Of a stretch of DNA of 64,000 nucleotides, positions 55,102 to 63,060 are shown piece after piece. The translations under genes and the position numbers were made by a program. Below the pieces are notes generated by a model, which was not told where the DNA came from, ran no database searches, and saw only the letters and a program-made list of their open reading frames with translations. This DNA comes from Streptomyces sp. WMMB 322 (GTDB taxonomy: Bacteria; Actinomycetota; Actinomycetes; Streptomycetales; Streptomycetaceae). Location of the stretch: positions 1-64,000 of the forward strand of contig NZ_FMHI01000019.1 of NCBI RefSeq assembly GCF_900090145.1, read 5' to 3'. The stretch's first letter is position 1. The number at the start of each line of letters is the position of its first letter.

Positions 55102-57144
55102 CTACGCCGGGCCGACCTGCGGCTGATCGTCCTGCATGCCGGCCGCGCCCCGTCCCGCCTGGGCGGTCCGGGCGGCTTCCGCCGCGCGGGCGGACTGTGT
55201 GAGCAGGGCCCGCAGCCGCGTGGTGCGAGCCGGGGCCGTCACCGAGGCGACGGCCTTCGGGAGCGCGTCCTCCACGCCGTGGACGACGGACAGATGCCTC
55301 TCAGCCCTCCCGAAGGCGGTGTAGACCCACTCGCGGGTGAGGTCGCCGGCCGCGTCGCCCGGCAGTACCGCCACCACGGCTGGCCAGTTCATCCCCACCG
55401 CCTGATGGGCCGTGACCGCCCAGCCGTGCCGGACCTCGTCTGCGACGCGGTCACGCGCGACGACGACGCGCTCCCCCGTGGACAGGTGCTCCAGCCGCAG
55501 CCCCTCCTCCTCTCCGGAGACGACCACTGCCGGCGTCGCACGGCCACGTGAGGGGGTGTGGACGACACGGTCACCCGGGTCGAAGCCGTCGAAGCGCCCG
55601 GGGCCGGGATGGAGCCGCTCCTTGAGAGCGGCGTTCAGCGCCCGGGTCCCCGCCGCTCCGCCGTGGCCGGTGGTGATCACCTGGGTGTCGCCGGAGGGGA
55701 CACCGATCGCCCTGGGTACGGAGTCGGCGACCAGCTGGACGGTGCGGTGCACTGCCTCACCCGCATCCCGCACCGGGACGATGACGACCTCCTTGCCGGG
55801 GGCGTCGACCTGGTTCAGCTCGCCGATGCTGATGCCCGAGACGAGCTCGCCGACGGGGCCCGGGTCCGGCGTGCGCGACGCGATGTGCGGACAGGAGCCG
55901 GAGGCGAGGACGTCGGCGAAGACCTGGCCCGGCCCGGAGGAGCCGAGCACGTTCGGATCGCCGCTCAGAACCAGCCTGGCCCCGTCCGGCAGGGACTCCA
56001 CGAGGGCCGCGGCGGTCTCCGCGTCGAGCTGGGGGGCGTCGCAGACGATCAGGAGATCGAGCGCCCAGGCACCCTCCCCGTCCCGGCCGGGTCCCTCGCG
56101 GCCGTCGAGCAGCCCGGCGACGGTGACGACCGGGTGGCGTGGCCGCTCGCTCGCGGCGCTCTCCGCACGGTCCGGGTCCGGCATGAGGCGTGCGAGGCGC
56201 TCGCGTCCGCCGGCGGTGTGCGCAGCGGCGCAGGCACGGAGCCCCAACTGACCGGCGGCGGTGAGCAGTGCGGCCGGTTCGGCGCGGGCCGCCTCGCCGC
56301 CGGTGTGGACGACCAGGGCGTGTCCGGCCACCGCACGGATCAGCTCCGCCGCGGACGCCGAGGGAGCACCGGCAGCGGCGCTCTCCCACTCATCGGGGCC
56401 CCTCTCACCCGGCGCGCCGGGCCGGGCCGCGGTACTGATCACTCGCCCCAGCCCGTCCGCGAGGCTCTCCTCCGCCAGCGCACAGTGGTCCAGGCCCAGC
56501 AGAATCCGCACGGGACGGGCCTCCCCTGCTTCCTGCTCGTCCTGGCCGGCGGCCGGAAGCGCCCCCTGGGGCATGGTGTCCAACGCGTCCTCGAAGACGA
56601 GGACCGCTCCCGCGTCGACGGCCGACCGCACCGCCTCGTCGGGCTCCGGAACCGCGTATCCGGAGAGGCCCTTTGCGAGGGCCGCGGGTTCCAGGGCCGT
56701 GTGCCCCGCCAGCGCCGCGCGCTCCAGCAGCCACAACACGAGCGCCCGGGTGCGCCGTTCGTCACCGGGACCGCCCGCCTCGCCCAGCAGTGCGCGGGCG
56801 AAGCCGTCCGCCTGTTCGGGCCGCACGCCCGGAACGGCGAGCAGCTGCCACGGGTCGGAGCGCAGCAGGTCGCCTGACCGGTCGCCGAGGACTTCGGCGA
56901 CGCGGGGAGCCAGCGCCTCGGGTGCGCCGCCCTCTGCAAGCACCTCGCGCAGCCCGTCGGGGACGGCTGCGGGGCCGCGACGGGCGGCGACGTCCGCAGG
57001 CGCCGGCCGCGGGGCGGCGGATGGTTCCGGGCGTGGGGCGGCCTGCGGCTTCCCGGGCTCGGTGAAGAAGGACGCGGCGGAGCGCTCGCCGCTCTCCACC
57101 GCCCTTACCGCAGCGAGGAGTTCGGCTGCCTTGTCGTCCGTCAC
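55102..57144 (-). CDS. RecD-like protein with lost Walker A and B motifs
   Basis: A 680-residue protein with the layout of RecD2-type helicases: helix-hairpin-helix part at about 65-125 (RVAEVLGDRSGDLLRSDPWQ), a two-lobe ATPase-like core and the C-terminal GWAVTAHQAVGMNWPAVV (motif VI area, about 574-591). The Walker A position reads GHALVVHTGGEAARAE (no GKT) and Walker B reads LLIVCDAPQLD (no DE), so it is probably not a motor. LVLSGDPNVLGSSGPG (motif III-like) is kept. It overlaps the aldo/keto reductase gene (GTGA), which it follows. Confidence 0.75.
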   Translation of the reverse strand: MTDDKAAELLAAVRAVESGERSAASFFTEPGKPQAAPRPEPSAAPRPAPADVAARRGPAAVPDGLREVLAEGGAPEALAPRVAEVLGDRSGDLLRSDPWQLLAVPGVRPEQADGFARALLGEAGGPGDERRTRALVLWLLERAALAGHTALEPAALAKGLSGYAVPEPDEAVRSAVDAGAVLVFEDALDTMPQGALPAAGQDEQEAGEARPVRILLGLDHCALAEESLADGLGRVISTAARPGAPGERGPDEWESAAAGAPSASAAELIRAVAGHALVVHTGGEAARAEPAALLTAAGQLGLRACAAAHTAGGRERLARLMPDPDRAESAASERPRHPVVTVAGLLDGREGPGRDGEGAWALDLLIVCDAPQLDAETAAALVESLPDGARLVLSGDPNVLGSSGPGQVFADVLASGSCPHIASRTPDPGPVGELVSGISIGELNQVDAPGKEVVIVPVRDAGEAVHRTVQLVADSVPRAIGVPSGDTQVITTGHGGAAGTRALNAALKERLHPGPGRFDGFDPGDRVVHTPSRGRATPAVVVSGEEEGLRLEHLSTGERVVVARDRVADEVRHGWAVTAHQAVGMNWPAVVAVLPGDAAGDLTREWVYTAFGRAERHLSVVHGVEDALPKAVASVTAPARTTRLRALLTQSARAAEAARTAQAGRGAAGMQDDQPQVGPA

Positions 57145-58127
57145 AGCTCGCTCCAGTCCTGGTCGGGGTAGCGGTGCACCGGCGCCGAGACATCGTCCAG
57201 CGCGCGGCAGATCTCGTCAGGAAGAGTAAGGGCCTCCACTGACAGCGCCTCCGTGAGCTGCGCGGCCGTGCGCGCCCCGACGACCGGCGCCGTGACGCCC
57301 GGACGGTCCCGTACCCAGGCCAGGGCGACCTGCAGGGGTGAGACGGCCAGGCCGTCCGCAGCGGTGGTGACGGCGTCGACGATCAGCCCTGCGGTCTCGT
57401 CGAGGTACGGGGCGACGAACGGCGCCAGATGCTCGGAGGCTCCGCGGGAGTCCTCCGGCGGCTCGGTGCGGCGGTACTTGCCTGTGAGCACGCCCCTCCC
57501 CAGCGGTGAGGAGGGCAGCAGGCCGAGGCCCAAGTCGAGTGCGGCGGGCAGCAGTTCACGCTCCACGCCACGCTGGAGCAGTGAGTACTCCATCTGCGTG
57601 CTCGCCAGCCGGGCACGCGCGCCGGGAACCGCGAGCTGCCAGGTGGCGGCCTTGGCGAGCTGCCATCCGCTGAAGTTGGAGATGCCCACGTAGCGGGCGC
57701 GGCCCGTGCTGACCGCGATGTCCAGGGCCTGGAGCGTTTCGTCGAGCGGCGTCGCCGGATCGAAGGCGTGCACCTGCCACAGGTCGACGTAGTCGGTGCG
57801 CAGCCTCTCCAGGGAGGCGTCGAGGGCGGCGAGCAGATGCCCGCGTGAGCAGTCGAAGCGGCGGTAGGGGTCGGGAACGCTTCCGGCCTTGGTGGCGATC
57901 ACCATCTCGCGCCGCGGCACGAGCCCTTCCAGCAGCCTGCCCAGGAGATATTCGGCGCCGCCGTCCGCGTAGACGTCGGCCGTGTCGACCAGAGTGCCGC
58001 CGGCTTCCCAGAACGTCTTGAGCTGATCTGCCGCGTCCCTCTCGCCGGTGTCCCGGGCCCAGGTGAGGGTGCCGAGGCCGATGCGGGATACGCGCAGGCC
58101 GGTACGGCCGAGGTGCCTTGCCTCCAT
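57141..58127 (-). CDS. aldo/keto reductase
   Basis: A 328-residue NADPH-dependent AKR. The catalytic set is visible: Asp/Tyr in TLVDTADVYADGGAEYLLG, Lys in MVIATKAGS, His in VDLWQVHAFD, and NADPH-binding SPLGRGVLTGKYR. It is first in a two-gene group with the RecD-like gene and divergent from the LLM oxidoreductase, 75 bp away. Confidence 0.9.
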   Translation of the reverse strand: MEARHLGRTGLRVSRIGLGTLTWARDTGERDAADQLKTFWEAGGTLVDTADVYADGGAEYLLGRLLEGLVPRREMVIATKAGSVPDPYRRFDCSRGHLLAALDASLERLRTDYVDLWQVHAFDPATPLDETLQALDIAVSTGRARYVGISNFSGWQLAKAATWQLAVPGARARLASTQMEYSLLQRGVERELLPAALDLGLGLLPSSPLGRGVLTGKYRRTEPPEDSRGASEHLAPFVAPYLDETAGLIVDAVTTAADGLAVSPLQVALAWVRDRPGVTAPVVGARTAAQLTEALSVEALTLPDEICRALDDVSAPVHRYPDQDWSEL

Positions 58128-58132
58128 GGGCG

Positions 58133-58162
58133 TTGAGGTTACTTGCGGGCTCGCGCTAGAGT
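58133..58162 (+). promoter_or_regulatory. promoter of the LLM oxidoreductase
   Basis: TTGAGG (58133-58138), 18 bases, TAGAGT (58157-58162). A transcript would start near 58169, giving a leader of about 34 bases that contains the palindrome at 58179. Confidence 0.55.
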
Positions 58163-58178
58163 CCCCGGGACAGTGACG

Positions 58179-58192
58179 TTACTGATCAGTAA
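58179..58192. promoter_or_regulatory. 14-bp perfect palindrome in the LLM leader
   Basis: TTACTGATCAGTAA is perfectly palindromic and AT-rich in a GC-rich setting, lying between the promoter and ribosome binding site. This is the position of a roadblock operator, in the style of TetR-family sites. The regulator is not in the window's immediate neighbourhood. Confidence 0.6.
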
Positions 58193-58202
58193 GGGGGCCC
58201 GC

Positions 58203-59270
58203 ATGCGGCTCGGTATCAACCTCGGCTACTGGGGTGCGGGGATGGACGCGGACAACCTCGCCGTCGCGCAGGAGGCGGACCGCCTTGGCTACTCCGTGTG
58301 CTGGGCCGCCGAGGCCTACGGCTCGGACGCTCCCACCGTCCTGTCATGGGTGGCAGCCCAGACCGAACGCATCGACGTCGGCTCCGGCATCTTCCAGATC
58401 CCCGCCCGTACGCCCGCGATGACCGCCATGACGGCGGCCACCCTCGACTCGCTCTCCGGCGGGCGCTTCCGGCTGGGCCTGGGCGTCTCCGGGCCGCAGG
58501 TCTCCGAGGGCTGGTACGGCGTGAAGTTCGACAAGCCGCTCTCCCGCACCCGTGAGTACGTGGAGATCATCCGCAAGGCCATGTCCCGCGAGCGACTCAG
58601 CCACCAGGGGCGGCACTGGACCCTTCCGCTGCCCGACGGGCCGGGTAAGCCCATCAAGCTCACCGTGCACCCGGTGCGCGAGGAGATCCCGCTCTACATC
58701 GCGGCGATCGGCCCCAAGAACCTCGAGCAGACGGGCGAGATCGCCGACGGCGCGCTGCTGATCTTCTACTCGCCCGAGCACGCCGAGGAGACCACTCTGC
58801 AGTACCTGCGGGCCGGACGGGAGAAGGCCGGCAAGGGCACCGGCGGGAGCGGGGGGCTCGGGGACTTCGACGTCTGCCCGACCGTCCCGATGGCCGTGGG
58901 GGAAGACGTCCGCGCGCTGGCCGACCAGTTCCGCCCGTACACGGCGCTCTACGTCGGCGGGATGGGCAGCCGCAAGCAGAACTTCTACAACCGGCTCGCA
59001 CAGCGGATGGGATACGAGAAGGAGGCCGCCGAGATCCAGGACAAGTACCTGGCGGGCGAGAAGGACGCGGCGGCAGCGGCGGTCCCGCACGAACTGATCG
59101 ACTCCACCACCCTCGTGGGCCCCGTCGACCGCATCGCCGACCGGATGCGCGCCTACGCCGAGGCCGGAGTGACCACGCTCTCCCTCGCTCCCGCCGGTTT
59201 CGCACTGGAGGAGCGCATCGCGGGGCTGCGGGCGGGAGTCGAGGCGCTGGAGCGGGCGGGAGTGGCTTAG
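58203..59270 (+). CDS. LLM-class F420-dependent oxidoreductase
   Basis: A 355-residue luciferase-like TIM-barrel protein of the F420-dependent group. It begins MRLGINLGYWGAG and has IDVGSGIFQIPARTPAMTAM, LDSLSGGRFRLGLGVSGPQV and the actinobacterial C-terminal part. The ATG follows AAGGGGG. Cofactor F420 rather than FMN is expected from the subfamily; the substrate is unknown. Confidence 0.88.
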   Translation: MRLGINLGYWGAGMDADNLAVAQEADRLGYSVCWAAEAYGSDAPTVLSWVAAQTERIDVGSGIFQIPARTPAMTAMTAATLDSLSGGRFRLGLGVSGPQVSEGWYGVKFDKPLSRTREYVEIIRKAMSRERLSHQGRHWTLPLPDGPGKPIKLTVHPVREEIPLYIAAIGPKNLEQTGEIADGALLIFYSPEHAEETTLQYLRAGREKAGKGTGGSGGLGDFDVCPTVPMAVGEDVRALADQFRPYTALYVGGMGSRKQNFYNRLAQRMGYEKEAAEIQDKYLAGEKDAAAAAVPHELIDSTTLVGPVDRIADRMRAYAEAGVTTLSLAPAGFALEERIAGLRAGVEALERAGVA

Positions 59271-59306
59271 CAGCGGCCTCGTAGCGTCGCCCTGCGGGCA
59301 TGCCGA

Positions 59307-59347
59307 CGGCCGTGGAGGGGGCTCGGGGGTCTTCCCCGCCACGGCCG
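59307..59347. terminator. terminator between LLM gene and corA
   Basis: A 9-bp stem (CGGCCGTGG 59307-59315, CCACGGCCG 59339-59347) strengthened by an inner GGGG/CCCC pairing, between two convergent genes. Confidence 0.65.
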
Positions 59348-59447
59348 CTACGCAGCTCAACGCGCCGCGGGCGCAAGGGTTACGCGGGCGTTTCCTCCCG
59401 TGTGAGGGCCGGTGCCGTCCTTGCGGAGCACGAGACGCCCCCGGTCC

Positions 59448-60431
59448 TCACATCCAGCCGCGGCGCTTGAAGACGCGGTAGAGCAGCAGACATGCGGACA
59501 GGATCACCACCAGCACGACCGGGTAGGCCCAGGGATGGCTCAGCTCGGGCATGTGCTCGAAGTTCATCCCGTAGATCCCGGCGATGGCTGTCGGAACGGC
59601 GAACATGGCAGCCCAGGCAGAGATCTTCCGCATGTTGTCGTTCTGCCGGACGGACATCTGCGCCAGGTTCGCGTTGAGTATGTCCGACAGCAGCCGGTCG
59701 AGGCCGTCCACCTGCTCGTTGACGCGGGTCAGATGGTCGCTCACGTCCCGGAAGAAGGGCCGCGAGTCGTCGTGGACGAACGGGACGCCGGGACGCATCA
59801 GCCGCTCCAGAGGTTCGGCGAGCGGACCGGTGGCCCGGCGGAAGCCCAGGACCTGCCGTTTGAAGGTGTAGATGCGGCCGGCGGTGTCCCTGGCCGCCTG
59901 AGCCTCCGGAGCGAAGACCTCCTCCTCCAGCCCGTCGAGGCTGACCTGGAGATCGGCCCCCACCTCGACGTACTGGTCCACGATGGCGTCGCTGACCGCG
60001 TACATCACGGCGGTCGGACCGTGCTTGAGAACCTCCGGTTCGCGCTCCAGCCGCTCGCGCACCGCACCGAGCGGATTGGTCTCCCCGTGACGTACCGAAA
60101 CCACGAACGAGTCGCCGACGAACAGCATGAGTTCGCCGGTGGAGAGGGTGGCGGTGGACTGGTCGTAGCGGACGGGCTTCAGAACCAGGAACAGTGAGTC
60201 CGCGTAGACCTCGAGCTTGGGGCGCTGGTGCGCGTGGAGCGCGTCCTCGACGGCGAGCGGGTGCAGTCCGAACTGGCTGCTGACGAGGTCGAATTCGGAC
60301 TCGGTCGGCTCGTGCAGGCCTATCCACAGGAAGGCGTCGCCACTCGTCCTGGCCTCGTCGAGGGCGTCGGAATAGTCGGACGGCCGCTCCATGCGGCGCC
60401 CGTCCCGGTAGATGGCGCAGTCCACGATCAC
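59448..60431 (-). CDS. corA: CorA-family magnesium/cobalt transporter
   Basis: A 327-residue CorA. A long acidic cytoplasmic domain is followed by two C-terminal helices (ISAWAAMFAVPTAIAGIYGM, YPVVLVVILSACLLLYRVF) joined by the selectivity loop GMNFEHMP. The protein ends in a basic tail. GTG 60431 is used. It forms pentameric Mg2+ channels. It stands alone between convergent and divergent neighbours. Confidence 0.95.
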   Translation of the reverse strand: MIVDCAIYRDGRRMERPSDYSDALDEARTSGDAFLWIGLHEPTESEFDLVSSQFGLHPLAVEDALHAHQRPKLEVYADSLFLVLKPVRYDQSTATLSTGELMLFVGDSFVVSVRHGETNPLGAVRERLEREPEVLKHGPTAVMYAVSDAIVDQYVEVGADLQVSLDGLEEEVFAPEAQAARDTAGRIYTFKRQVLGFRRATGPLAEPLERLMRPGVPFVHDDSRPFFRDVSDHLTRVNEQVDGLDRLLSDILNANLAQMSVRQNDNMRKISAWAAMFAVPTAIAGIYGMNFEHMPELSHPWAYPVVLVVILSACLLLYRVFKRRGWM

Positions 60432-60507
60432 GACTGGTCATTGTGCCCCGAAGCCGCCGATGCAACCACCGCCCGGCTCCGTGGAACGCTCACCTACGCT
60501 GGCAGGC

Positions 60508-61278
60508 ATGCCCACGCTCATCCTCGTACGGCACGGCCGTTCCACCGCCAACACCTCGGGACTGCTCGCGGGCCGCACCCCGGGAGTGGCCCTCGACGAG
60601 CACGGCCGGGCCCAGGCCGGAGAGCTTCCCGGGCGGCTGGACGCCCTGCCGCTGGCGGCCGTCGTCAGCTCTCCCCTGCTCCGGTGCCGCGAGACCGTCG
60701 AACCCCTGGCCGAGGCACTGCCGGACCTCCCGGTGCACATGGAGGAGCGCATCTCCGAGTGCGACTACGGAGAGTGGAGCGGCCGCAAACTGGCCGAGCT
60801 CTCCGAGGAGCCGCTGATGACGACGGTGCAGCAGCATCCCTCGGCGGCGGCCTTTCCCGGCGGCGAGTCGATGCGGGGCATGCAGGCGCGTGCCGTGGAG
60901 GCCGTACGCGAGTGGAACGTGCGCATCGAGGCCGAGCACGGGGCGGACGCGCTGTACGCGATGTGCTCCCACGGGGACATCATCAAGTCGGTCGTGGCGG
61001 ACGCCCTCGGGATGCATCTGGACCTCTTCCAGCGCATCGCCGTCGGGCCGTGCTCGCTCACGGTCATCCGCTACACGCCGCTGCGGCCCTTTCTGCTGCG
61101 GCTGGGCGAGACCGGCGAACTCGGCACCCTCGTACCGCCGGAGCCGCCGTCCGAAGAGGCGGACGGGGCAGACGGGGCAGGCGGTGCCGGCGGGGAAGAA
61201 GGACCGGCGGGCCGTGCGGGTGTGCAGGAGGCGGCACCCGGCCACAGCAGCGATGCCACCGTCGGGGGCGGAGCCTGA
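60508..61278 (+). CDS. histidine phosphatase superfamily protein
   Basis: A 256-residue phosphoglycerate-mutase-like phosphatase: LILVRHGRSTANTSGLLAGR (phospho-His), SSPLLRCRETVEPLA, ERISECDYGEWSG and MCSHGDIIKSVVADAL (second His). The last 45 residues are a Gly/Ala/Glu-rich tail. It leads a conserved run with DUF3090, the kinase-like gene and mshC, so it may serve inositol or mycothiol phosphate steps, which is inference from synteny. Confidence 0.85.
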   Translation: MPTLILVRHGRSTANTSGLLAGRTPGVALDEHGRAQAGELPGRLDALPLAAVVSSPLLRCRETVEPLAEALPDLPVHMEERISECDYGEWSGRKLAELSEEPLMTTVQQHPSAAAFPGGESMRGMQARAVEAVREWNVRIEAEHGADALYAMCSHGDIIKSVVADALGMHLDLFQRIAVGPCSLTVIRYTPLRPFLLRLGETGELGTLVPPEPPSEEADGADGAGGAGGEEGPAGRAGVQEAAPGHSSDATVGGGA

Positions 61279-61346
61279 GCAGGAAGATCGGCACGGGCAG
61301 TAGGGTGCCGTAGACCGAATAGACGTCGACGACAACGGAGCAGGAC

Positions 61347-61937
61347 GTGTCCCGTCAGGTGTTCCTCTACGACCCGCCGGACCGATTCATCGCCGGTACC
61401 GTCGGGCTGCCAGGGCGGCGCACCTTCTATCTCCAGGCGTCGGCCTCGGGCCGGACCACCAGTGTCGCTCTGGAGAAGGCGCAGGTCGAGGCGCTGGCCG
61501 AGCGGATCGACGAACTGCTGGACGAGGTGGTGCGGCGCTCCGGCGGCAACGCACCCGTGCCGGCCGTCGCGCCCTCCGAACTCGACGACACGGAGCCCCT
61601 GGAGACCCCCGTCGAGGAAGAGTTCCGCGTCGGCACCATGGCGCTCGCATGGGACGGCGACGGCGAACGGATGGTCGTCGAGGCACAGGCCGTCGTCGAG
61701 TTGGAGGCGGACTCCGACGAGGACCTCGCAGACGCCGAGGAACGACTGCTCCAGGACGACGAGAACGGGCCGCCCATGCTGCGCGTACGACTGGAGGGCA
61801 CCATGGCCCGGTCGTTCGCCAAGCGAGCGCTCGAGGTCGTCAACGCCGGCCGGCCGCCGTGCCCGCTGTGCAGCCTCCCCCTCGACCCGGAGGGCCATGT
61901 GTGCCCGCGTCAGAACGGGTACCGGCGCGGCGAATGA
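61347..61937 (+). CDS. DUF3090 protein with C-terminal zinc motif
   Basis: A 196-residue DUF3090 protein (VFLYDPPDRFIAGTVGLPGR, RTFYLQASASGRTTSVALEK). The end PPCPLCSLPLDPEGHVCPR gives a CxxC...C motif that probably binds zinc. Function is unknown. It overlaps the next gene (ATGA), as is usual in this conserved actinobacterial cluster. Confidence 0.9.
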   Translation: MSRQVFLYDPPDRFIAGTVGLPGRRTFYLQASASGRTTSVALEKAQVEALAERIDELLDEVVRRSGGNAPVPAVAPSELDDTEPLETPVEEEFRVGTMALAWDGDGERMVVEAQAVVELEADSDEDLADAEERLLQDDENGPPMLRVRLEGTMARSFAKRALEVVNAGRPPCPLCSLPLDPEGHVCPRQNGYRRGE

Positions 61938-62941
61938 ACCAGGCAGCCGACTGCGGTCACCCACCGCCGGACGCGGCGGCCCTCGCGCCCGCGGCCGAGG
62001 AGACGCGCGCCCTCCTGGAGTCCGGCACGCTCTTGGTGCTCGGGCAGATCCGGCAGGCGTCCAACGCGGTCCTCTTCGGCGAGGTCGAGCACGAGGGACG
62101 CCGGGTGCCGTGCGTCTACAAGCCGGTCGCGGGTGAACGCCCGCTGTGGGACTTCCCCGACGGCACGCTCGCACAGCGCGAGGTGGCCGCGTACGAGATC
62201 TCCCGCGCCACCGGATGGGACCTGATCCCGGCGACGGTGCTGCGGGAGGGCCCGTACGGAGAGGGGATGTGCCAGGCCTGGGTGGGGCCGTTGCCGGACA
62301 GCGAACCCGCCGGCGCAGCCGCGGAGGACGGGGGCGACGCGGATGACGCCGGGGACGCCGAAGCCGGCGCGGGCACCGTGGACGCAGCCGGCACCGGCCG
62401 GCCGGACGCGAGCGGCCCGGCCGGCGAGACCTCCGGCCCGGACGGCGGCCACGGCGGCGAGGAACTGCTCGCCATCGTGGACGGCGAGGAGCCTGGGGAG
62501 GGCTGGAAGCCCGTCGGGTACGTCGAAACCGGAAGTGCCCGGCCCGCGCTGCTCGTTCACGCCGACGACGACCGGCTGCGCCGCCTTGCCGTCATCGACG
62601 CCGTCATCAACAACGGCGACCGCAAGGGCGGCCATCTGCTGACTCTCCCCACCGGTGCGCTGTACGCCATCGACCACGGCGTCTCCTTCCACGTGGACGA
62701 CAAGCTCCGCACCCTGCTGTGGGGTTGGGCGGGGGAGGAGCTGACTTCGGAGGCGACGGCCGCGCTGCGCGCGCTCGCCACGGCGGTGGCGGAGAGCGCG
62801 CCGCTCGCCGGGCGCCTGTCAGAACTGATCACCGCGGCCGAAGTGGAGGCGCTGCGCAAGCGGATCGACGGACTGATCAGCTCCGGCCGCCACCCGCTGC
62901 CCGGCGGCGACTGGCCTGCGATCCCGTGGCCTCCCGTCTGA
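61934..62941 (+). CDS. PI3/4-kinase-like protein (SCO1664 family)
   Basis: A 335-residue protein with a distant kinase fold: YKPVAGERPLWDFPDGTL, AQREVAAYEISRATGWDLIP, VINNGDRKGGHLLTLPTG (catalytic-type NxD) and LYAIDHGVSFHVDDK (DxG-type). A Gly/Ala/Asp-rich insertion at about 130-175 interrupts the fold. It always sits between DUF3090 and mshC in Streptomyces, to my knowledge. Substrate is unknown. Confidence 0.8.
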   Translation: MNQAADCGHPPPDAAALAPAAEETRALLESGTLLVLGQIRQASNAVLFGEVEHEGRRVPCVYKPVAGERPLWDFPDGTLAQREVAAYEISRATGWDLIPATVLREGPYGEGMCQAWVGPLPDSEPAGAAAEDGGDADDAGDAEAGAGTVDAAGTGRPDASGPAGETSGPDGGHGGEELLAIVDGEEPGEGWKPVGYVETGSARPALLVHADDDRLRRLAVIDAVINNGDRKGGHLLTLPTGALYAIDHGVSFHVDDKLRTLLWGWAGEELTSEATAALRALATAVAESAPLAGRLSELITAAEVEALRKRIDGLISSGRHPLPGGDWPAIPWPPV

Positions 62942-63060
62942 CGCACGACAGCACGGCGGTGACCGGTCAGGAGTGCCTGTCGGGCCGTCTCCGCAGGCAA
63001 GAGACCGGGTGCGGCAGTCCCGTCCGAACGGCGAATCCCTGGTCGGGTTAGGCTCAAGGA

